NCBI GenBank assembly: GCA_002360295.1
Contig: DEQI01000087.1
Span: 1 to 20,225, forward strand
Length of the DNA stretch: 20,225 bases
Origin: Planococcaceae bacterium UBA3370
GTDB lineage: Bacteria; Bacillota; Bacilli; Bacillales_A; Planococcaceae
Direction: 5' to 3'
Position numbers and translations under genes: made by a program. Shown one piece after another: positions 14,784 through 20,225 of this stretch (the first letter of the stretch is position 1; the number at the start of each line of letters is the position of its first letter). The notes under the pieces are model-generated. The model worked only from the letters and a program-made list of their open reading frames with translations, was not told the origin of the DNA and did not search any database.

Positions 14784-15021
14784 CCAAACTTGTGCGGAAA
14801 CATTAAATAATCCTCAACGATTAGAAACTAATAAATTTGCAGCTCAATGTGCTAACATGATTATGAATAATATTTTCCATAGAGGGGAAATTCTTCATGA
14901 AGAATTGTTATTCAATGCACGTAACGCACAATGTAATGCGCGTTATGTTGGAAAACGTATAGAGCAAGCATATGAAAATTTTAAAGAAGAAAAGCAGTCA
15001 TTAGTTAATAGTGCTGTTTAG
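14784..15021 (+). CDS. E1/ThiF-family activating enzyme, 3' exon with predicted catalytic cysteine
   Basis: Continuation of the gene at 11251, with no start of its own. Joined after T204 it reads QTCAETLNNPQ, then LETNKFAAQCANMIMNNIFH, and ends at TAG 15021 after about 76 more residues. TCAE matches the (S/N)CAE or SC region of MoeB/ThiF/PRTRC ThiF proteins, where the Cys forms the covalent link with the ubiquitin-like partner. The helix that follows also fits E1 structure. Frame and length agree with a complete E1 once the intron is removed. Without splicing the protein would lack the cysteine. The following dnaX gene starts 27 nt later, with AAAAAGGAG, so splicing also affects transcript continuity to the replication genes. 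Confidence 0.8.
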
Positions 15022-15048
15022 ATAACATATAAAAAGGAGTGAATTGCT

Positions 15049-16725
15049 ATGACAATCACAGTTGAAAATCAGACAAATACTAACCATGTAGCACTATATA
15101 GGAAGTACCGTCCTGCAGGCTTTGAAAGTCTTGTCGGACAAGATCATATTAAGGTAACGATTGAAAATGCTATCAAGCATAATAAAGTAAGTCATGCTTA
15201 CCTTTTTACGGGTCCACGTGGTACAGGGAAAACAAGTTTGGCCAAATTATTTGCCAAAGCGTTAAATTGTAAAAATCCGATTGATCATAATCCTTGTGGC
15301 AAATGTGATTGCTGTTTAGAGTCTGCTCAAGACATTATTGAAATGGATGCAGCTTCTAATAATGGTGTAGAGGATATTCGACAATTACGTGAGAATATAG
15401 CTTATACACCAATGCAAGGTAAATATAAGATTTATATCTTGGACGAAGTGCATATGCTCTCTACAGCGGCTTTTAATGCCTTGTTAAAAACGCTGGAGGA
15501 ACCACCGTCACATGCGATTTTTATCTTAGCAACAACAGAAGTTCATAAATTACCTCCTACAATTTTATCACGTTGTCAGCGATTCGATTTCCGTCGGATT
15601 ACACAATATGACATTGTAGAACGTTTAAAATTCGTTGTTCAGAATGAGGGGAAAAATGTAGATGAAAATGCCTTGCAATTAATAGCTCAAGTATCAGCAG
15701 GCGGTCTACGAGATGCACTTAGCTTATTAGATCAAGCTATCGCACATTCAGATGCAAGTAACAATTCAGTTGTTACTTTAGAATCTGTATTGGCTTTAAC
15801 GGGTGCTGTTGATGTACGTGTTATCGGGAAGTTGCTGACACATATTGGAGCTTGTCAAATTGAAGCATCATTAGAACATTTTAATCTTTGTTTTGATTCT
15901 GGTAAGGAACCTAAGTTCTTCATTGAGGAAATGCTAATTTACCTTCGTGATATTTTGGTTTTCAAAAAACTAGGGACAGCTGCAACTTTAAAGAAAGGTC
16001 AGACGGATGAAAACTTTGCTCATGTAGCCGCACTATTAGATACTACAAAAATCTACAGCTACTTAGATATATTACAGGAGACACTACATTCAGCTAAATA
16101 TCATCATGACCTACAATTATTGTTGGAAATGACAATCATTAAGCTGTGTCAAAACAAACAACCTTTGCAAGAACAAATTGATGAATTACGTTCTATCATT
16201 AAAAATGGAGTAAGTGCCAATATATATACGGAAAACAATATACCGGTAGCAGAACAATTGCCTATGGAAAACAGCATTCCTGCATTTGAAGAGCAACCTA
16301 TGGAAAACAATGTTCCTGCATTTGAAGAGCAACCTATGCCAAACAATGTTCCTGCATTTGAAGAACAAACTATAGAAAACAATGTTCCTACATTCGAAGA
16401 ACAAAATATGACAAATAACGTTCCTGTGTATGAACAGACACCTCTTGATAGTGATGTTCCGCCATTAGAGGAACAAGGACATAACATTGATGATCCTATT
16501 GGTTTTATAAATACTGCAAGAGCTGAACATGAGGCTGGTGTTGATTGGGCCGATAAGTTCCCATCAGAAACGCAGAATAATCAGCATAATAAAGAAGTTC
16601 CTTCACAAAATTCAATGCCAGTAAATAATGAAACTTTTAGTGATGAAGATATATCAAATATCAACACGAATGTTTTATTATCCGAAAGGGAAAAAAATGG
16701 TATTGGATATTTTAAATACTGCTAA
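15049..16725 (+). CDS. dnaX: DNA polymerase III clamp loader subunit gamma/tau (DnaX)
   Basis: The AAA+ ATPase motor of the clamp loader. The N-terminus ALYRKYRPAGFESLVGQDH is diagnostic. Walker A is GPRGTGKTS (55-63). Zinc-binding cysteines are C74, C83, C86 and C88/C89 (CGKCDCC). The Walker B/DEAD-like box is LDEVHM (131-136), followed by LKTLEEPP and the arginine-finger motif SRC (174-176). Domain III (about 230-380) follows the ATPase. Residues 395-476 are a 12-residue repeat tract absent from normal DnaX. A second segment then has IGFINTARAEHEAG. The frame ends at 558 after a run of seven A residues (16691-16697), where the tail homologous to the tau C-terminus continues in the +1 frame (16697-17020). 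This gene therefore gives a gamma-like product; a tau-like product would need frame change. Confidence 0.93.
   Translation: MTITVENQTNTNHVALYRKYRPAGFESLVGQDHIKVTIENAIKHNKVSHAYLFTGPRGTGKTSLAKLFAKALNCKNPIDHNPCGKCDCCLESAQDIIEMDAASNNGVEDIRQLRENIAYTPMQGKYKIYILDEVHMLSTAAFNALLKTLEEPPSHAIFILATTEVHKLPPTILSRCQRFDFRRITQYDIVERLKFVVQNEGKNVDENALQLIAQVSAGGLRDALSLLDQAIAHSDASNNSVVTLESVLALTGAVDVRVIGKLLTHIGACQIEASLEHFNLCFDSGKEPKFFIEEMLIYLRDILVFKKLGTAATLKKGQTDENFAHVAALLDTTKIYSYLDILQETLHSAKYHHDLQLLLEMTIIKLCQNKQPLQEQIDELRSIIKNGVSANIYTENNIPVAEQLPMENSIPAFEEQPMENNVPAFEEQPMPNNVPAFEEQTIENNVPTFEEQNMTNNVPVYEQTPLDSDVPPLEEQGHNIDDPIGFINTARAEHEAGVDWADKFPSETQNNQHNKEVPSQNSMPVNNETFSDEDISNINTNVLLSEREKNGIGYFKYC
16231..16476 (+). 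repeat. 36-bp coding repeat (12-residue units) in dnaX
   Basis: Six to seven imperfect units of the type PMENNVPAFEEQ, residues about 395-476. Central units are nearly identical at DNA level and outer ones are degenerate, which suggests expansion by slippage or unequal crossing-over. The tract lies in the flexible linker between the ATPase core and the C-terminal part. It is acidic and proline-rich, so probably unstructured. Confidence 0.85.
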
Positions 16726-17020
16726 TAAAGAACACAGAGAAGGTTTCCAATCAGTTTTTGACAAAATTGAAGAGAAACTAAAAGAGAATAGTGTATCCAC
16801 ATCAGCGCTATTCCGTGAATTTACAATAAGAGCAGTTAATGATTCATCTATTGTTATCGTTCATCCTGAAAAAATTAAAGTAACGTTGATCCAAAAAGTT
16901 AAGAATACTTCGATGATTGAAAGTGTTATAGAGGAAGTATACAAACCACTTAAAATCGTAGCTATTAACATTAATGAATGGAAAACTTGTAAAGCTGTCT
17001 ATTCAGAGAGAAATAACTAA
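16697..17020 (+). CDS. DnaX/tau C-terminal domain in the +1 frame (separate or frameshifted)
   Basis: The 107-residue frame begins at ATG 16697, with GAAAGGG 7 nt upstream, and overlaps the end of dnaX by 29 nt. Its content fits the C-terminal domain of Gram-positive DnaX: a helix (ILNTANKEHREGFQSVFDK), then LFREFTIRAVNDSSIVIVHP, then an alpha/beta ending VAININEWK. Such domains tether polymerase III to the clamp loader. It could be made in three ways: as a separate translationally coupled subunit, as part of a 656-residue tau through +1 frameshifting or RNA polymerase slippage on A7, or as a single gene whose homopolymer length was misread. The helix INTA-x-x-EH-x-x-G is also present in frame in dnaX near 497-512, suggesting local duplication. 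Confidence 0.75.
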   Translation: MVLDILNTANKEHREGFQSVFDKIEEKLKENSVSTSALFREFTIRAVNDSSIVIVHPEKIKVTLIQKVKNTSMIESVIEEVYKPLKIVAININEWKTCKAVYSERNN

Positions 17021-17025
17021 TTTTT

Positions 17026-17060
17026 AAAAAGAAGGTTCGCATTTGCAACCTTCTTTTTTC
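17026..17060 (+). terminator. Terminator between the dnaX tail and holB
   Basis: AAGAAGGTT (17029-17037) pairs with AACCTTCTT (17047-17055) around CGCATTTGC, followed by TTTT. An AAAAA run upstream could also serve the other direction. holB starts 25 nt later with CGGAGG but without an obvious own promoter, so partial readthrough is likely. Confidence 0.75.
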
Positions 17061-17080
17061 ACAACGGAGGATGTTAATTC

Positions 17081-17968
17081 ATGAAAAATTTATTTATTAA
17101 CTTGATTAAAAATAACCAAGTCTCTCATGCCTATTTTATTGAAGGGGTAGGGGGAGAAAATTTCTCTCTTTGGGCTGCTAGTAAATTATTATGTGGCTGT
17201 AATACGGATGAATGTATCACTTGTCGTAGAATATACAATAACAATCATCCAGACGTAATTATTATTCGTCCAGAAGGTATTAACGTGAAGGTTGATCAAA
17301 TACGTCAATTACAACAAAGTGCCGCTCTAAAGTCCGTAGAGAACAGAGGACAGGTATTTATTATATTAGGTGCTGATAAAATGAAGGATCAGGCGAGTAA
17401 TGCATTATTAAAGTTTCTTGAAGAACCTAAGCCAGGTGTTACACTCTTTTTATTAGGAAATAACAAAGATGCACTTATTCCAACAATTCGTAGTCGTGTT
17501 CAGGTTTTAAAACTAGAACACACAAATGACTTAGTTAAAAGTGCTAATGAGCGCGGGATTCATTTTTCGTCACTTAGTTTATTTGAAGAAATAAACGCTT
17601 CTTTAGACCAAGTGGAAAAGTATGCCGATGTAGCGGATAGTTGGGTGGAACTTATAAGAACTACTTTAAATACCACGCGATTAACTGCTATAACTCAACT
17701 CCCAAAATGGGAAACAACCTTTCCTGAACGTGATATGAGAGAATTAAGCATTAAGCTTATTCAGTCCTACGTAAAGGGCCTTGTTGCACAAGCAAGGGGT
17801 ACGTACCATTTATGGGGAGATATACCTCATAAGCCTTGGGAGGAGCTAGTAGAGTGGCATAACGCTGTACATGATTTAACAAAATCTTTCCATTCAAACG
17901 GTGGATATAAATTGCAACTTAATATATTTATCCAACGAGTTATGACTGCAAATCTTGTCATAAATTAG
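17081..17968 (+). CDS. holB: DNA polymerase III delta' subunit-like clamp loader protein
   Basis: The 295-residue protein has the AAA+ clamp loader fold. It starts with the NNQVSHAYFIEG segment shared with DnaX. Its P-loop is degenerate (GVGGENFS, no GKT), as in delta', which does not hydrolyse ATP. Four cysteines, C38, C40, C45 and C48 (CGCNTDECITC), form a zinc site. Then come DVIIIRPEG, KVDQIRQLQQ, ADKMKDQASNALLKFLEEP and SRVQVLKL, where the SRC motif is replaced by SRV. The C-terminal 130 residues form the collar region. It starts behind ACGGAGG at ATG 17081, 60 nt after the dnaX tail, and precedes the clamp gene. With dnaX and dnaN it gives the element a clamp-loading set of its own; a delta (HolA) gene is not in the window. 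Confidence 0.88.
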   Translation: MKNLFINLIKNNQVSHAYFIEGVGGENFSLWAASKLLCGCNTDECITCRRIYNNNHPDVIIIRPEGINVKVDQIRQLQQSAALKSVENRGQVFIILGADKMKDQASNALLKFLEEPKPGVTLFLLGNNKDALIPTIRSRVQVLKLEHTNDLVKSANERGIHFSSLSLFEEINASLDQVEKYADVADSWVELIRTTLNTTRLTAITQLPKWETTFPERDMRELSIKLIQSYVKGLVAQARGTYHLWGDIPHKPWEELVEWHNAVHDLTKSFHSNGGYKLQLNIFIQRVMTANLVIN

Positions 17969-17988
17969 AAGAAAATTGAATACCAATG

Positions 17989-18017
17989 TTGATTTTTTGT
18001 TAAAAAATAGATATACT
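17989..18017 (+). promoter_or_regulatory. Sigma-A-type promoter for the clamp gene
   Basis: TTGATT (17989-17994), a 17-bp spacer and TATACT (18012-18017). Leader C begins 26 nt downstream. Confidence 0.68.
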
Positions 18018-18043
18018 ACTAACATATCAACTAACACTTTTTA

Positions 18044-18156
18044 ATCCTAACTAAACAGTAGGGATTTTAAAACAAGCACTTTCGAAGTGTTCAAACTTAT
18101 TCTTAGGGATAAGTATGACCATTTATCGAAAGTGCTTTTTTGTGTTTTTTCGATAA
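18044..18156 (+). promoter_or_regulatory. Structured leader RNA with terminator (leader C)
   Basis: ATCC (18044-18047) pairs with GGAT (18062-18065) around a loop with AACTAAACAGTA. The terminator is AAGCACTTTCGA (18074-18085) with TCGAAAGTGCTT (18126-18137), then T residues. The inner hairpin ACTTATTC-TTAG-GGATAAGT is 8 bp. TTTCGATAA (18148-18156) pairs perfectly with TTATCGAAA (18123-18131) as a competing fold. The terminator sequence differs from leaders A and B (TCGA in place of TGATA/TATCA), and the downstream arm changes with it, which supports real pairing. It precedes dnaN. Confidence 0.78.
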
Positions 18157-18178
18157 ATAAAATTTTGGAGGAATCAAT

Positions 18179-19306
18179 ATGTTTCAAATATCATCAAATG
18201 TTTTACAATCAGTTGTTTCTAAGATGGTAAAGGCTGCAAAACGTGCACGGTTAGCTAGTGGTCATATTCATGTGAATACAAATAAAAAAGAACAAACTGT
18301 TACTTTTTCATTTGCTGGAACCACTTTATCCGTAGTTAAAACAATCGAAGCAAAGGTAACATCTGACTCAACATTTACTGCAACATTTAGTGAATTTCAG
18401 TCAAAAATTTCGCCACTTCCAGTAGAAACTAAACTTACATTAGAGTTTACGAGCACTAACAATATCAGTATTAAATGGGGAAGTTCAAGTCGAATTTTGA
18501 TGTTTACAGTACCGACTACTGAAATAAATTTTAATGTGCCGGAGATTAAAGAAAGCTTTTCTCTTCCTGCAGGTAAAATTCATTTCTATTCTCGCAATAT
18601 TGCAACGTTTTGTGCATTAGATAACAGTAAAATAAAAGAAAAATATCCCGTATCGGTTGGGGTTAGATTTTCAAAAGATACAAGTGGTCAACTTGTTCTA
18701 CAAGCTAGTACTGGGTACCGTTCTATAAGATGCACGGAAAAAGATATTAGCTGGTTTGATACCTCTATTTCAATTCACTCAGAAATAATTAATGCAACAG
18801 CTGAATTGATCGAAGAAGACCAGGACATATCGATTTCTTTAGCAACAAATAATAATACTATTGTTATTACTTGTAGCGGGGTAACTGTTGTTGCTCGCTT
18901 GTTAGACGGAGATTTTCCAGATTATTCATCCAAGTTTTCAAATGAAAATGCAAACCATGTTTGTCGAGTAGATCGACTTGATTTACTAGAGACAACACGC
19001 CGAGTAAAGCAACTATGTACGGATAAAACAAAGCCATATATACATTTTTCTGTTGAGGGTAAAAAAATATTTGCTGTACATTCAGATGTTATAAAGGAGC
19101 AAGTTGCTGCACTATTTGAAAACTCGTCTAAAGAAGATTTTGCTTTAGATTTTAATAATCTAGAGGCTGCGCTTACTGTTTTACGAACAGAGGAAGTATT
19201 GATTGCTTTTTCAGAAAAACTAAAACCTTTGACTCTGTTTAGCGGCGATGAAAAAGAATCAGATAATTTAGTTGTTTTGGTTGGGCAAGTTGACCTAACA
19301 AAGTAA
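18179..19306 (+). CDS. dnaN: DNA polymerase III beta sliding clamp
   Basis: The 375-residue length is normal for bacterial beta clamps. The protein forms a ring on DNA that tethers polymerase and other QLSLF-containing proteins. Recognisable parts are an N-terminal domain with SGHIHVNTNKKEQTVTFSFA, a middle domain with VSVGVRFSKDTSGQLVLQAS, and the hallmark RLLDGDFPDYSSKF. VDRLDLLETTRRVKQL and the final strand PLTLFSGDEKESDN follow in domain III. Sequence is diverged from chromosomal clamps, as expected for an element-encoded copy. ATG 18179 follows TTGGAGG. It has its own promoter and leader C. Clients in this window probably include the exonuclease, the Cys-rich protein and possibly the UBL-JAMM protein, which carry clamp-binding-like peptides. 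Confidence 0.88.
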   Translation: MFQISSNVLQSVVSKMVKAAKRARLASGHIHVNTNKKEQTVTFSFAGTTLSVVKTIEAKVTSDSTFTATFSEFQSKISPLPVETKLTLEFTSTNNISIKWGSSSRILMFTVPTTEINFNVPEIKESFSLPAGKIHFYSRNIATFCALDNSKIKEKYPVSVGVRFSKDTSGQLVLQASTGYRSIRCTEKDISWFDTSISIHSEIINATAELIEEDQDISISLATNNNTIVITCSGVTVVARLLDGDFPDYSSKFSNENANHVCRVDRLDLLETTRRVKQLCTDKTKPYIHFSVEGKKIFAVHSDVIKEQVAALFENSSKEDFALDFNNLEAALTVLRTEEVLIAFSEKLKPLTLFSGDEKESDNLVVLVGQVDLTK

Positions 19307-19366
19307 AATAATTTAACAATTAAACTACTTTTAAAGAGCTAGAAAAAATTTCAAGGAGGCTGTCTA

Positions 19367-20107
19367 GTGATAATATCAGGAGAAATCCTTTTGTTAATTG
19401 GGGTATTTGGTGGTTTATTTATAGCAGGAATAGCTCCTGTAATTTTTAAAGTTCGAAGTGAAAAAAGACCTTCTAAATGGGCATATAAAGTTCCTACTGA
19501 GGCAGTAAAAACTAATCTATCTGTTTCATCACCTTTACAATTAGCTGGTGTTGCTCAACAACAGTCAAATGAAGTGGGGGACTATGAATTAACGGATTAT
19601 ACCCCTGTGTTGGAGGAGGTCCAAACTAATTTTAATTCCGGTTTTAACTATGAAGATAGTGAAATAAATTACAATCATTCTGTATTATCACCAGAAATGT
19701 TATATAATATACAAAAATTAACTGATTCAGTTAGTCCAAATGAAGGGCAAGAAACAGATGTTACTTATGGCACGGTTTCTGATAAACTGATCAATGATGT
19801 TACGGAAAAAGTCGGGCGTATAACTGCTTCTTTAGTCACAACCGATTTAGCTAATTTAGAACTCGATAAATTGTCTATTGTAATAGGCTATTTTAATAAA
19901 GAATTTAATACGGTGGCGTACGATAACACCGTTTATAAACTATCGTACAAGCAACAAATTATGCAAGCTGATGGAGAATTATTGATTTTGAAGGGTTCTT
20001 TATTACCTTCTAATGTTTTTCGAGTTATTGCATGGGATGATCCATATAATGTCGAAGCAGGTTATGATGTCGAAACCTATGTGTTAAATGACCAAGTTGC
20101 GCAATAA
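19367..20107 (+). CDS. Membrane-anchored protein of unknown function
   Basis: I do not recognise the family. It starts at GTG 19367 with AAGGAGG 7 nt upstream; no better ATG is available. The 246-residue product has one N-terminal membrane segment (about residues 5-27, ILLLIGVFGGLFIAGIAPVIF) followed by a basic VRSEKRPSK stretch, so the rest should be cytoplasmic. Residues 50-130 are acidic, Asn/Ser/Tyr-rich and probably disordered. The C-terminal 100 residues (VGRITASLVTTDLANLELDKL onward) look like a beta-rich folded domain with GYFNKEFNTVAYDNTVYKLS and GELLILKGSLLPSNVFRVIAW. It lies 60 nt after dnaN with no terminator between, so it is probably co-transcribed with the clamp. Anchoring the replication machinery at the membrane is a guess from position only. 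Confidence 0.62.
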   Translation: MIISGEILLLIGVFGGLFIAGIAPVIFKVRSEKRPSKWAYKVPTEAVKTNLSVSSPLQLAGVAQQQSNEVGDYELTDYTPVLEEVQTNFNSGFNYEDSEINYNHSVLSPEMLYNIQKLTDSVSPNEGQETDVTYGTVSDKLINDVTEKVGRITASLVTTDLANLELDKLSIVIGYFNKEFNTVAYDNTVYKLSYKQQIMQADGELLILKGSLLPSNVFRVIAWDDPYNVEAGYDVETYVLNDQVAQ

Positions 20108-20111
20108 AAAA

Positions 20112-20190
20112 TAGAGGCTGGGACATAACTAGTTTCTAATCTTAAGAAAGTGGAATTTGAGATAGCTCAAATTCCACTTTCTTCATTTTA
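20112..20190 (+). terminator. Strong terminator within a GGCTGGGACATAA-type intergenic repeat
   Basis: AAGAAAGTGGAATTTGAG (20144-20161) pairs perfectly over 18 bp with 20166-20183 around ATAG, followed by CATTTTA. The preceding AGAGGCTGGGACATAAC (20112-20128) is a phrase I associate with intergenic repeats in several Gram-positive genomes; this is from memory and its function is unknown to me. The hairpin is nearly symmetric and could terminate from both sides. Confidence 0.75.
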
Positions 20191-20225
20191 TGAAATTTGA
20201 GTTTGAATGAACCCTAGCTGTTGGC

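Noticed and set aside
16149..16487. Minus-strand open frames of 112 and 72 residues across the dnaX repeat tract
   Set aside because: They are antisense to the 36-bp coding repeats, which keep several frames open; no ribosome binding site, and Cys/Ser-rich nonsense composition.
1..20225. CRISPR array, tRNA or rRNA genes
   Set aside because: No regularly spaced 25-40 bp repeats, no cloverleaf with CCA-type end and no rRNA-like sequence seen; the only spaced repeats are the coding repeat in dnaX and the leaders.

Overview
The window is AT-rich DNA from a low-GC Gram-positive, most likely a member of the Bacillaceae. The basis is strong AAGGAGG-type ribosome binding sites, sigma-A-like promoters, U-tailed terminators and protein types such as an AbrB-type antitoxin and a Gram-positive-looking dnaX/holB/dnaN set. 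Replication genes lie beside a ThiF/E1 cassette, an orphan DNA methyltransferase, a toxin-antitoxin pair and a group II intron. This points to a large plasmid or large phage rather than ordinary chromosome; the sequence alone does not decide which.

Layout. (1) 1-2760: a small protein with repeated helical units resembling ribbon-helix-helix (RHH) domains, a C5-cytosine methyltransferase behind a structured leader, and a small unknown protein. (2) 2779-4519, minus strand: a RelE/ParE-like toxin with an AbrB/MazE-like antitoxin, then a membrane protein of unknown function with its own leader. (3) 4771-6074: a leader, a Cys-rich small protein and a FEN-type 5'-3' exonuclease. (4) 6103-10024: a three-gene cassette present twice in tandem, each copy ending in a prokaryotic E2-like protein (family D type, as in PRTRC protein B). 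(5) 10052-15021: promoter, leader, a fusion of a ubiquitin-like (UBL) domain to a JAMM/JAB peptidase, and an E1/ThiF gene split by a group II intron of about 2.9 kb with its reverse transcriptase. (6) 15049-20107: dnaX, a frame-shifted dnaX tail, holB (delta'), a leader, dnaN (beta clamp) and a membrane-anchored unknown protein. The window ends in a strong terminator within a GGCTGGGACATAA-type repeat.

How the genes may work together. E1 (ThiF), E2 (two copies), UBL and JAMM together form a complete PRTRC-like ubiquitin-like conjugation set, here with UBL and JAMM fused. The element also encodes its own clamp and clamp-loader subunits. Three products carry QLSLF-like clamp-binding peptides: the C-terminus of the Cys-rich protein, the N-terminus of the exonuclease, and the N-terminus of the UBL-JAMM protein. 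This suggests, as inference, that the conjugation system is physically tied to the replisome. Five structured leaders ending in terminators precede five transcription units and look like one shared regulatory RNA class.

The most striking points are the intron interrupting E1 just before its predicted catalytic cysteine, the repeated leader RNA family with a third competing arm, the UBL-JAMM fusion and the duplicated E2 cassette.
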